Source: Candidatus Dadabacteria bacterium (GTDB lineage: Bacteria; Desulfobacterota_D; UBA1144; Nemesobacterales; JAJCZQ01). From it: DNA of 7,729 bases. The DNA is taken from assembly GCA_030624695.1 (NCBI GenBank), contig JAUXJP010000039.1, positions 1 to 7,729 of the forward strand. The letters run 5' to 3'. Under the pieces are notes generated by a model. The model searched no databases and was not told the DNA's origin. It saw nothing but the letters and a program-made list of their open reading frames with translations. Both the position numbers and the translations under genes were made by a program. Below, piece by piece: positions 1-6,659 of the stretch. Position 1 is the stretch's first letter; each line of letters begins with the position of its first letter.

Positions 1-746
1 ACAAGTTTCATATCTTCCCAGACAGGTTTCTTGAAATTCGGATTCCTTAACAGTGCCGCAGGATGGTAGGTAATCATAAGTTTAGAATTCAGGTATTCAT
101 GAAACTGGCCCCTCAGGTCTCCCATCCGTGGCTGTTTCATCTTTAGTAGAAGGCTCGTAGCAACACTTCCCAGGCATACTATGACTTCCGGGCTGATGGA
201 CCTCAGCTGTTTAAATAAAAAGGGTTCGCATGCCTCTACCTCATCCGCTTCGGGATTCCTGTTACCTGGCGGCCTGCATTTTACAACATTGCATATATAA
301 ACATCCTGCCTGGTAAGGCCCATAGCTTCTATAATCTTTGTAAGAAGTTTTCCGGCCCTTCCTACAAATGGCAGTCCCTGCTCATCCTCATCCCTTCCCG
401 GGCCTTCGCCTACAAATACAAGCCTTGCATTAGGGTTCCCGTCTCCAAATACGATTTTGTTCCTTGTTTCATGGAGCTTACACCTTGTGCATTCCCCAAG
501 ATCTTCCCTGATTTCCTCAATAGTTAGTTTTTCGCCAGGATCAAAGTTTTCAGCCTGATCAGTAATTTTTATAATTTTTTTATCATCTTTTACCATATTA
601 TATTCACTTGTACTTTTAGATTTATTTTCTTCTTTGCCTTCATGTTTAGGGTCTGTTAAGAGCCTTTCAAGTCCCATGTTTTTTTGGTAAATTAGGTGGG
701 AATTCAGGTCCCTTAGTATATCCAGCAGCTTTTTTTTATTATTCAT
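1..746 (-). CDS. Family 4 uracil-DNA glycosylase (Fe-S), 3' end cut off by window edge
   Basis: Removes uracil from DNA (from cytosine deamination or dUTP incorporation) as the first step of base excision repair in the cytoplasm. My reading of the minus strand gives 248 codons from ATG at 744-746, still open at base 1. Visible features: a charged, non-conserved N-terminal part (about residues 1-75); the four Fe-S cluster cysteines C86, C89, C157 and C173 with the family 4 spacing (CTRC, then two cysteines 16 apart); the uracil-binding loop GEGPGRDEDEQG (113-124) followed by PFVGRAG; and the DNA-intercalating motif HPAALLRNP (228-236). Family 4 enzymes are usually about 190-250 residues, so only a short tail should be missing. 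A weak AGAAG lies 4 nt before the start. It diverges from leuS. The long N-terminal extension resembles that of phage SPO1 polymerase-like members of the family; its role is unknown. The family call is firm. Confidence 0.93.
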   Translation of the reverse strand, partial: MNNKKKLLDILRDLNSHLIYQKNMGLERLLTDPKHEGKEENKSKSTSEYNMVKDDKKIIKITDQAENFDPGEKLTIEEIREDLGECTRCKLHETRNKIVFGDGNPNARLVFVGEGPGRDEDEQGLPFVGRAGKLLTKIIEAMGLTRQDVYICNVVKCRPPGNRNPEADEVEACEPFLFKQLRSISPEVIVCLGSVATSLLLKMKQPRMGDLRGQFHEYLNSKLMITYHPAALLRNPNFKKPVWEDMKL

Positions 747-848
747 TTAACTTCTTTTATTTGCAACTGAAACGGCTTTATTTAAAATAGTAGTCCAAGT
801 AAATATAAAAATAAAATATTATGTGAAGGTTTCACAGGAATATCTTAC
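747..848. promoter_or_regulatory. Divergent intergenic region between udg and leuS
   Basis: This AT-rich 102-nt spacer must hold the start signals of two divergent genes. For leuS the best candidate is TTTAAA (781-786), a 17-nt spacer and TATAAA (804-809), placing transcription start near 816; the match is modest and AT-rich DNA gives such hits by chance. The leuS Shine-Dalgarno is AGGA at 836-839, 9 nt before ATG. There is no T-box: the spacer is too short and lacks the conserved T-box and specifier elements. No clear promoter for the udg side stands out. Confidence 0.4.
822..836. repeat. Perfect 15-nt inverted repeat next to leuS RBS
   Basis: TGTGAA (822-827), spacer GGT, TTCACA (831-836): both six-base arms match exactly. 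The right arm shares its last base with the AGGA Shine-Dalgarno of leuS (836-839). It could be a binding site for a dimeric regulator or a small RNA hairpin that hides the ribosome site; a three-base loop with an AT-rich stem would be weak. Chance cannot be excluded. Confidence 0.4.
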
Positions 849-3314
849 ATGACAAAAGAATATAACCCACAGGAAATTGAAGCAAGGCTCCAGAAAGAAT
901 GGGAAGACAGCAACGTTTACGGTGTTGAAGAGAACAAGGAAAAGGAAAAATATTATGTGCTTGAAATGTTTCCCTATCCTTCCGGAAGGATACATATGGG
1001 CCATGTAAGAAATTATACGATAGGCGACGTTGTTGCCCGCTACAAAAGATGCAGGGGATTTAATGTACTTCACCCTATTGGCTGGGACGCATTCGGACTG
1101 CCGGCTGAGAATGCAGCAATACAGAACCAGGTACACCCCTCAAAGTGGACCCATGAAAACATTTCCCAGATGGGAGGCCAGCTCAAAAGGCTTGGCTTTA
1201 GCTACGATTGGTCAAGGGAGATTGCAACATGTGACCCTGAATACTACAGGTGGGAACAATGGCTTTTTACAAGGCTGTATAAAAAAGGGCTTATCTATAA
1301 AAAAACTTCATACGTAAACTGGGACCCGGTAGACCAGACCGTGCTTGCTAATGAACAGGTAATTGACGGCAAGGGGTGGAGATCAGGAGCAGTAGTTGAA
1401 CGAAAAGAAATACCGCAGTGGTTTCTCAAAATAACAGACTACTCCGATGAATTACTTGACGGCCTTGAGAAGCTCCACGGCTGGCCCGATGCCGTAAAAA
1501 CAATGCAAAAAAACTGGATTGGTAAATCAATCGGCGTAGAAGCTGTATTTAAAGTAAGTGAATTTGATTTTGATCTCCCGATCTATACAACAAGGCCGGA
1601 CACAATTTTGGGTGTTACATACCTGGCAGTTGCCCCGGAACACCAGCTGGCATTAAAAGCCGCAGAAACCAGTTCTGATGTAAAAGAATTTATTGAAGAC
1701 TGTACAAAAACCACGGTATCAGAAGCAGACATTGAAACCATGGAAAAGAAGGGTCTTGATCTCGGTATACATGCAGTCCATCCGATAAGCGGTGAAGAAG
1801 TGCCGGTATTTGTAGCTAATTTTGTACTTATGAATTACGGTACAGGGGCTGTTATGTCTGTGCCTGCCCATGACCAGAGAGACTGGGAATTTGCAAAAAA
1901 ATACGGCCTTCCTATAAACCAGGTTATTTTTCCAAAAGACGATAAAGAATCCGATATTAATAGAGAAGCATATGTTAATAAAGGAATACTAAAAAATTCG
2001 GGGCAGTTCGATGGACTTACATCCGAAGATGCTTTTGAAGCAATAGCTGAATATTTTGAAAAAGAAGGAACTGGTAAAAAGAGACTTAATTACAGGCTGA
2101 GAGACTGGGGCATATCAAGGCAAAGATACTGGGGTGCGCCAATACCAATAATATACTGCGACAAATGCGGGGTAATTCCCGTACCCGATGATCAGCTTCC
2201 GGTTGAACTTCCAATGGACATCGAAATATCCGGGGGAGAGATACCATCACTTGCCAAAATAGATAAATTTATTAATACAAAATGCCCCGAATGCGGCGGA
2301 GCAGCCAAAAGGGAAACAGATACAATGGATACTTTTGTAGAATCCTCCTGGTATTTCCTGAGATATGCTTCCCCTCACTATGAAAACGGTATGTTTGAAA
2401 AAGCCAGCGTGGATTACTGGCTCACTGTAGACCAGTACATCGGCGGTATAGAGCATGCAATACTGCACCTCCTTTATTCAAGATTTTTCACCAAGGCAAT
2501 CAGAGACCTAGGCCTGGCCGGGCTTGATGAACCTTTTAACAATCTCCTTACACAGGGAATGGTAATCAAAGACGGTACCAAGATGTCTAAGTCCGTAGGA
2601 AATGTTGTTGACCCGGACGATATGATAAAAAAATACGGAGCAGACACCGTAAGGGTGTTTATGCTTTTTGCCGCTCCCGTAATAAGGGACCTTGACTGGA
2701 GTGATGAAGGCATAGAAGGTGGATTCAGGTTTTTAAACAGGGTCTGGCGGCTGGTTACAGAAATGATTGAGAATTTCGGAAGTACCGATGGGCCCGGTAT
2801 TGATTACGATAGCCTGTCGGATAAAACAAAGGCAATCCTGCTTAAAACTCACCAGACAATTAAAAAAGTAACTGATGACCTGGAAAGATTTCAGTTTAAT
2901 ACTGCTATAGCAGCAATGATGGAACTTTTGAATGAATGCTCGCGTTTTAAAACTGAAAATGACAATGATAAAAAAGTATATATACAATCGGTCCTGACAA
3001 TTGTTAGGCTTCTTTACCCGATAGCACCACATATTAGTGAAGAACTTTGGAAATTAAGCGGTAAGGAAGAAAGCCTTATAGACCTTCCGTGGATTGAGTG
3101 GGATGAAGAACATATAAAATCGGACCAGGTAAATATAATAGTCCAGGTCAACGGAAAACTCAGGAGCCAGATCCTGATGAATCCCGGTATCAGCAAAGAA
3201 GATATTGAGCAAACAGCCCGTAATGATAAGAAAGTACAGGCACATTTAGAAGGCAAGGATATTAGAAAGGTAATAGTAGTGCCTGATAAACTTGTAAATT
3301 TTGTTGTTGGTTAA
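849..3314 (+). CDS. leuS: Leucyl-tRNA synthetase, bacterial type, complete
   Basis: Charges tRNA-Leu with leucine using ATP in the cytoplasm; class I synthetase, 821 residues, within the normal bacterial range. Domains in order: Rossmann catalytic core with the HIGH-type motif HMGH (49-52, in YPSGRIHMGH); CP1 editing domain about 225-420 with TTRPDT (247-252) and GTGAVMSVPAHDQRD (331-345), whose T252 and D345 match in place and number the editing residues known from E. coli; zinc-type cysteine pairs C437/C440 and C479/C482; tRNA-binding core region with KMSKS (578-582, DGTKMSKS); alpha-helical anticodon-binding domain about 620-750; and a small C-terminal domain about 757-821. All catalytic and proofreading motifs are intact, so mischarged tRNA should be cleared. 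ATG at 849 follows AGGA by 9 nt, and the N-terminus aligns well with the family. Stands alone on its strand, converging on thiE. No T-box leader. Confidence 0.98.
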   Translation: MTKEYNPQEIEARLQKEWEDSNVYGVEENKEKEKYYVLEMFPYPSGRIHMGHVRNYTIGDVVARYKRCRGFNVLHPIGWDAFGLPAENAAIQNQVHPSKWTHENISQMGGQLKRLGFSYDWSREIATCDPEYYRWEQWLFTRLYKKGLIYKKTSYVNWDPVDQTVLANEQVIDGKGWRSGAVVERKEIPQWFLKITDYSDELLDGLEKLHGWPDAVKTMQKNWIGKSIGVEAVFKVSEFDFDLPIYTTRPDTILGVTYLAVAPEHQLALKAAETSSDVKEFIEDCTKTTVSEADIETMEKKGLDLGIHAVHPISGEEVPVFVANFVLMNYGTGAVMSVPAHDQRDWEFAKKYGLPINQVIFPKDDKESDINREAYVNKGILKNSGQFDGLTSEDAFEAIAEYFEKEGTGKKRLNYRLRDWGISRQRYWGAPIPIIYCDKCGVIPVPDDQLPVELPMDIEISGGEIPSLAKIDKFINTKCPECGGAAKRETDTMDTFVESSWYFLRYASPHYENGMFEKASVDYWLTVDQYIGGIEHAILHLLYSRFFTKAIRDLGLAGLDEPFNNLLTQGMVIKDGTKMSKSVGNVVDPDDMIKKYGADTVRVFMLFAAPVIRDLDWSDEGIEGGFRFLNRVWRLVTEMIENFGSTDGPGIDYDSLSDKTKAILLKTHQTIKKVTDDLERFQFNTAIAAMMELLNECSRFKTENDNDKKVYIQSVLTIVRLLYPIAPHISEELWKLSGKEESLIDLPWIEWDEEHIKSDQVNIIVQVNGKLRSQILMNPGISKEDIEQTARNDKKVQAHLEGKDIRKVIVVPDKLVNFVVG

Positions 3315-3343
3315 TTTTTAAATACTTTTGATTTTAGTTTTTC

Positions 3344-3967
3344 TTAAAAAAACCTGCTGAGTTTTTTTGCATTTTCTTCCGGAGAACCTTTTCCGAAAAT
3401 ACTTGTTATAGCTGCTATACCATCGACTCCGGTATCAATTATTTCCTGGGCATTGTTTTCCGTAATTCCACCGATTGCTAAAACTACGGTATCGGTAAAT
3501 TTCTTTCGGGCTTCTTTAAGTATTTCAATAGACGTTGGCTGACGGTCTGGTTTAGTAGGTGTGTAAAAAGGAGTGCCGAATACAATATAATCAGCGCCAT
3601 GATCTATGGCATATTGACCCCTCTCAATGCTGTTATAACATGAAACGCCTATTATTTTTTTATCACCCAGTTTTTTCCGGGCAAACTTTATTTCGGGATC
3701 ATTTTCCCCGAGGTGGACCCCGTCTGCACCAAGTTCATAAGCAATATCAACGTAATCATTTATAATTAACGGGACATTATGTTTCCTGGTTATTTCCAGG
3801 AGTTTACTTCCAAGTTCATAAATTTCTTTGATGTTTACCTGTTTTTCCCGAAGCTGGACAACTCTTGCCCCGCCCATGATTGCCTGTTCCACTATTTCAA
3901 CAAAATTTTCCCGGGGTATTAACTTTTTATCTGTAATAATATATAATCCGTTTACATGTTGATTCAT
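3344..3967 (-). CDS. thiE: Thiamine-phosphate synthase
   Basis: Joins hydroxymethylpyrimidine diphosphate and thiazole phosphate carboxylate to give thiamine phosphate (thiamine biosynthesis, cytoplasm). From ATG at 3965-3967 it is 207 residues, typical of the TIM-barrel ThiE family. Motifs: GLYIITD (7-13); QLREK (38-42, pyrophosphate-binding R40 and K42); N70 D71; GVHLGEND (83-90); GVSC (107-110); FGTPFYTPTKPD (130-141) with the phosphate-contacting TPTK; AIGGI (164-168); and a glycine/alanine/serine phosphate-binding end (183-189). The TPTK loop and intact diphosphate residues favour ThiE over the TenI aminase paralogue. A TTG at 4001-4003 could extend it by 12 residues, but those are hydrophobic and not family-like, so I prefer the ATG. 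Neither start has a Shine-Dalgarno. No other thi gene and no TPP riboswitch are nearby, so it is an isolated pathway gene here. Confidence 0.95.
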   Translation of the reverse strand: MNQHVNGLYIITDKKLIPRENFVEIVEQAIMGGARVVQLREKQVNIKEIYELGSKLLEITRKHNVPLIINDYVDIAYELGADGVHLGENDPEIKFARKKLGDKKIIGVSCYNSIERGQYAIDHGADYIVFGTPFYTPTKPDRQPTSIEILKEARKKFTDTVVLAIGGITENNAQEIIDTGVDGIAAITSIFGKGSPEENAKKLSRFF

Positions 3968-4039
3968 GATAATTAATTTAACAAAAAAATTCAGTATTAA
4001 CAATTTTAATACTTTACTTGAATTTTTGGTTGAAATTAA

Positions 4040-4068
4040 TTAGAATCATTGTAGAATATTTGTATAAT
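4040..4068 (+). promoter_or_regulatory. Probable sigma-70-type promoter of the secreted-protein gene
   Basis: A perfect -10 hexamer TATAAT lies at 4063-4068, 17 nt after a weak -35 TTAGAA (4040-4045, three of six consensus bases). Transcription would start near 4075, leaving a leader of about 17 nt that consists almost only of the ribosome binding site. The -10 is the main support. Confidence 0.5.
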
Positions 4069-4075
4069 ATCTCTA

Positions 4076-4083
4076 AAAGGAGG
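4076..4083 (+). promoter_or_regulatory. Full-consensus Shine-Dalgarno
   Basis: AAAGGAGG lies 8 nt before ATG 4092. It is by far the strongest ribosome binding site in the window and decides the start; a second ATG directly follows the first. It suggests high translation of the secreted protein, unlike the weak or absent sites at udg, thiE, thrC and thrS. Confidence 0.8.
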
Positions 4084-4091
4084 ACGGAGAA

Positions 4092-4955
4092 ATGATGAGT
4101 TTGACTAAGAGTTTGCTAAAGTCTAAGACATTATTACCTATATTTCTTATTATAGGCTTACTTGTGATTCCAGCTGGAAAAGCGTATTCGCAAGGCGTAC
4201 TTATACCTCAATCCTTTTTCTTGGAAAGTCCATACAGCATTACAGATGTACAGGCTAATGGTGAATGGATTGATCTTGAGGATGGCAACGGTAATCTATG
4301 GATGACTAGATTCAGGGCTGATATCAATCTTTATGAAAACCTGCTTGGTGTTTATGTGAAAGTTCCATTTGCCGGAAATTCAGGTGGAAATCTAGATGGT
4401 GATTTTGATATTGGTAATATAGGAGTTGGTGGTAAAGCCGCGGTAGTAAGTACTGATTCGACAGTTCTGACCGGTGGTTTTGAGATAATCGTACCAACAA
4501 CATCTGATAATAACGGCGCTTTATTAGCCAGAAATTATTTCAGGGATTTTGTCTACTTTGTAGATGAGGCTTGGACATTGGTACCTTATGCTGTATTTGG
4601 TGCAGGAAACGGAATGTTTGGCTTTCAGGCTAATATCGAAGGTGATATTATGCTTAATGCAGATGATATAGAAGGTGATAGCACAGAGTACCTGGTAAAA
4701 TACGGTGGTACTGTTAGTTTAACACCTGAGTTCAATTTGCCATTCGCCATGTCATTCCTTGTTGAAGTACTTGCCCTTTCTTCATTGTCATTTGACGATA
4801 ATATCACGGGTGGATGGATTAATCCGGGTATAAGAGTGGGAGGCCAGACACTTAGTATAGGTATTGCTGGTGAAATTCCTTTCGGAAGCGATGAAGTTAA
4901 GGATTTTGCAAAATTTGGTTTGATGGCAGATATAATCTTCAGATTCGGAAGCTAA
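4092..4955 (+). CDS. Secreted beta-rich protein, probable outer-membrane beta-barrel
   Basis: I do not recognise a named family with certainty. The 287-residue protein starts with a classic Sec signal peptide: lysines at 6, 10 and 12, a hydrophobic core about 14-27, and a likely signal peptidase I cut after AYS (31-33). There is no lipobox cysteine and no cysteine anywhere. The mature part of about 254 residues alternates polar and hydrophobic residues, is rich in Gly, Asp, Asn and aromatics, and ends in an amphipathic strand (ADIIFRFGS) like the terminal strand that directs barrels to the Bam machinery. The stretch DIGNIGVGGKAAV...LTGGFEIIVPT (106-136) recalls the pattern of MetA-pathway-like putative outer-membrane transporters, a tentative likeness only. 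Perfect Shine-Dalgarno, a TATAAT promoter and its own terminator mark a single-gene, probably well expressed unit. Could instead be a soluble periplasmic beta protein. Confidence 0.75.
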   Translation: MMSLTKSLLKSKTLLPIFLIIGLLVIPAGKAYSQGVLIPQSFFLESPYSITDVQANGEWIDLEDGNGNLWMTRFRADINLYENLLGVYVKVPFAGNSGGNLDGDFDIGNIGVGGKAAVVSTDSTVLTGGFEIIVPTTSDNNGALLARNYFRDFVYFVDEAWTLVPYAVFGAGNGMFGFQANIEGDIMLNADDIEGDSTEYLVKYGGTVSLTPEFNLPFAMSFLVEVLALSSLSFDDNITGGWINPGIRVGGQTLSIGIAGEIPFGSDEVKDFAKFGLMADIIFRFGS

Positions 4956-4994
4956 TATTAATTAAGGAAATTCAAATAGTTTGAAAATAATACA

Positions 4995-5022
4995 GGGAGC
5001 TAAAATTTAGCTCCCTTTTTTT
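4995..5022 (+). terminator. Rho-independent terminator of the secreted-protein gene
   Basis: GGGAGCTA (4995-5002) pairs exactly with TAGCTCCC (5008-5015) around a five-base loop, followed by seven T (5016-5022). It lies 39 nt after the stop at 4955. On the other strand the same hairpin follows thrC but is trailed only by TGTATTATTTT, so it may end thrC transcripts less well. The T-tract shares two bases with the thrC stop codon. Confidence 0.93.
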
Positions 5023-6355
5023 ATTTTAAAATATTTTTGTCTATTGTATCAACTACAGCATTATATTCATTTGGAAGCTCAATCGGCCTGTTTGCATACT
5101 TTGGTAGTACCTCGTCAAGCTCACTCTTGTGATAACCAATCTTGAATTCAACGAATTTGAGTCCGTGGGCAGTTGAGATTACTACAATCTTATCTTTGGG
5201 GTTAAATATTTTCTTCTGCTGCAGTTTTAAAAATACCGCCAGGGCTACACCCGTATGAGGGCAGTTAAAAGTACCTGTTTTGTCAACCATGGCGGCGGCA
5301 TCAGCAAGTTCCTTCTCCGAAGCCTGCTCTACTATTCCTTCGAACTGTTTTAATATACGAATAGCCTTATTTATGCTTACGGGGTTTCCAATCTGGATTG
5401 CATTCGCAAGTGTTTTCTTGGCTTTAACCGGATGAAATTCTTTAAATCCTTTTTTATAGCTAAGATAGAGCGGGTTTGCATTTTCAGCCTGCGCACATAC
5501 AATCCGTGGAAGTTTATTAATAAGCCCGAGATCGTACATAATAAGAAAGCCTTTACCCAGTGCTGAAACATTTCCAAGATTTCCACCCGGAATTATAACC
5601 CAGTCGGGCACTTCCCAGTCAAACTGCTGGCAAAGCTCAATACTGACGGTTTTTTGCCCCTCTATACGCAGGGAGTTAATAGAGTTTGCGAGGTAGATAT
5701 TTTTTTCTGAAGTTACTTTTTGTACCATCTCCATACAGCCGTCAAAATCAGTATCGAGCGAAAGCACAAGCGCCCCGTTTGATATGGGCTGTACGAGCTG
5801 GGCAATTGATACTTTGTTCCTTGGAAGAAAAACAATCGCCGGTATGCCTGCAGAAGCGCAGTATGCAGCAAGCGCAGCCGATGTATCACCCGTAGAAGCA
5901 CAGGCAACAGCAGGTATTTCTTTTTTTTCACTTTGCATCTGCTTAACCATGGATACCAGCACCGTCATACCAAGGTCCTTGAATGAACCAGTATGGCTAT
6001 TGCCGCACATTTTTATCCAGATATCGTTCATGCCGATGTTTTTGCCAAACCTGTCTGCCCAGAAGAGGTTTGTTGCACCTTCATACATGGAAACTATGTT
6101 TTTATCCTCAACCATCGGACAAACCCATTCTTTCTTTCCCCACACAGAACTCCCATGGGGCCAGACCTGCTTTCTGTACCTGCCGTCAAATATTTCTTTC
6201 CATTCAGCACCTGATTTTTTTCTAAGCTGTTCCATGTCATGGGCAACTTCCAGCAGGTTGTTGCATTTTTTGCACCTGTAGATTATTTCATCAAGCTGGT
6301 ATGTTTCTCCGCATTCTTCATTTATACAGCTAAACCAGGCTCTATATTCACTCAT
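5021..6355 (-). CDS. thrC: Threonine synthase, PLP-dependent, with N-terminal zinc ribbon
   Basis: Converts O-phospho-L-homoserine to threonine, the last step of threonine synthesis, in the cytoplasm. 444 residues, fold type II PLP enzyme. N-terminal zinc ribbon with C10, C15, C28 and C31; then YEGATNL (91-97) near the substrate site; GNSHTGSFKDLGM (118-130) with K126 as the expected PLP lysine; STGDTSAALAAY (154-165); the phosphate-cup loop GGNLGN (257-262); and a C-terminal STAHGLKF segment (394-401) typical of threonine synthases. These separate it from threonine dehydratase and cysteate synthase, though cysteate synthase is a close relative. ATG at 6353-6355 keeps the zinc ribbon intact; no Shine-Dalgarno precedes it, and a good promoter sits immediately upstream. 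Convergent with the secreted-protein gene, divergent from tRNA-Val/thrS. No homoserine kinase or dehydrogenase gene is in view. Confidence 0.94.
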   Translation of the reverse strand: MSEYRAWFSCINEECGETYQLDEIIYRCKKCNNLLEVAHDMEQLRKKSGAEWKEIFDGRYRKQVWPHGSSVWGKKEWVCPMVEDKNIVSMYEGATNLFWADRFGKNIGMNDIWIKMCGNSHTGSFKDLGMTVLVSMVKQMQSEKKEIPAVACASTGDTSAALAAYCASAGIPAIVFLPRNKVSIAQLVQPISNGALVLSLDTDFDGCMEMVQKVTSEKNIYLANSINSLRIEGQKTVSIELCQQFDWEVPDWVIIPGGNLGNVSALGKGFLIMYDLGLINKLPRIVCAQAENANPLYLSYKKGFKEFHPVKAKKTLANAIQIGNPVSINKAIRILKQFEGIVEQASEKELADAAAMVDKTGTFNCPHTGVALAVFLKLQQKKIFNPKDKIVVISTAHGLKFVEFKIGYHKSELDEVLPKYANRPIELPNEYNAVVDTIDKNILK

Positions 6356-6363
6356 GGCTTAAC

Positions 6364-6392
6364 AAAATACATTTTGCCTAATATAGTGTCAA
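6364..6392 (-). promoter_or_regulatory. Candidate thrC promoter, leaderless arrangement
   Basis: On the minus strand, a perfect -35 TTGACA (6387-6392), a 17-nt spacer (6370-6386) and a -10-like TATTTT (6364-6369, four of six). Only 8 nt separate the -10 from the thrC ATG (6355), so transcription would begin at or within about 3 nt of the start codon. This agrees with the lack of a Shine-Dalgarno. The -10 is imperfect, so it remains a candidate. Confidence 0.5.
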
Positions 6393-6565
6393 TTAATTGA
6401 AAAAATGTTTATAATATTCTTCAATGAAACTGCAGGAATATGAACACTGATTTATTATGTTATAAGCCTATAATAATCTAAGTAATTATATGTAACTATT
6501 ATATAATATTAACTTTCTTGACATCCGGCTAAATATAAAAGAGAATAGTTGCTTATTTTTTCCGG
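6393..6565. other. AT-rich spacer upstream of tRNA-Val
   Basis: No open reading frame, T-box, riboswitch or terminator is seen. The stretch from about 6400 to 6512 is rich in TATAAT-like strings (for example 6502-6507), none with a good -35 partner, and has a short inverted repeat TTATA-AGCC-TATAA (6460-6473) of doubtful meaning. Confidence 0.5.
6518..6546 (+). promoter_or_regulatory. Candidate promoter for tRNA-Val/thrS
   Basis: A perfect -35 TTGACA (6518-6523) is followed after 17 nt by GAGAAT (6541-6546, four of six -10 bases). Transcription would start near 6553, about 13 nt before the mature tRNA end, as is usual for tRNA promoters. TATAAA at 6534-6539 is a better hexamer but only 10 nt from the -35. 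Confidence 0.45.
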
Positions 6566-6640
6566 GAGCGCGTAGCTCAGGGGAAGAGCGCTTGCTTGAC
6601 ATGCAAGAGGTCGCTGGTTCAAATCCTGCCGTGCTCACCA
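6566..6640 (+). tRNA. tRNA-Val(GAC)
   Basis: A 75-nt cloverleaf with encoded CCA. Acceptor stem GAGCGCG (6566-6572) pairs with CGTGCTC (6630-6636) with one G-U; D stem GCTC/GAGC (6575-6578, 6586-6589) with a short seven-base loop; anticodon stem CTTGC/GCAAG with loop TTGACAT (6596-6602), anticodon GAC at 6598-6600, reading GUC and GUU valine codons; five-base variable loop; T loop TTCAAAT (6618-6624); discriminator A6637; CCA 6638-6640. The T stem GCTGG/CCTGC has a U-U mismatch at its middle pair (6615/6627), which is unusual. It lies 19 nt before thrS on the same strand with no terminator between, so the two are probably co-transcribed. Confidence 0.95.
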
Positions 6641-6659
6641 TGTTTTGGAATAAAATTTT

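Larger units (their letters stand above)
3968..4091. promoter_or_regulatory. Divergent intergenic region between thiE and the secreted-protein gene
   Basis: This 124-nt AT-rich spacer holds promoters in both directions. On plus there is TATAAT (4063-4068) with a poor -35 and a strong Shine-Dalgarno. On minus there is a weak TTGTTA (3998-4003), 16-nt spacer, TTAAAT (3976-3981), whose -10 ends 8 nt before the thiE ATG. No TPP riboswitch signature is seen on the thiE strand. Confidence 0.45.

Noticed and set aside
819..1136. 105-codon minus-strand ORF over the start of leuS
   Set aside because: It is antisense to conserved leuS catalytic coding sequence with no recognisable domain, so it is a shadow frame.
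3337..3353. GTTTTT/AAAAAC hairpin between convergent leuS and thiE as a shared terminator
   Set aside because: The stem is almost all A-T with one G-C pair, overlaps the thiE stop, and would be too weak; T and A runs are common here.
3968..4091. TPP riboswitch before thiE
   Set aside because: The spacer is AT-rich and lacks the conserved thi-box elements on the thiE strand.
5784..6281. 165-codon plus-strand ORF opposite thrC
   Set aside because: It is antisense to the well-supported threonine synthase gene, has Cys/Phe/Ser-rich unstructured content and no domain pattern, and is best explained as a shadow frame.
6354..6374. Six-codon ORF (MYFVKP) before thrC with an ATGA overlap, as a possible leader peptide
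   Set aside because: Its ATG lies upstream of the start predicted from the TTGACA promoter, it holds no threonine or isoleucine codons, and no attenuator hairpin is seen.
6356..6659. T-box riboswitch or tRNA-like operator controlling thrS
   Set aside because: No conserved T-box sequence, specifier stem or terminator is present; the only tRNA-shaped element is a real tRNA-Val gene with CCA.
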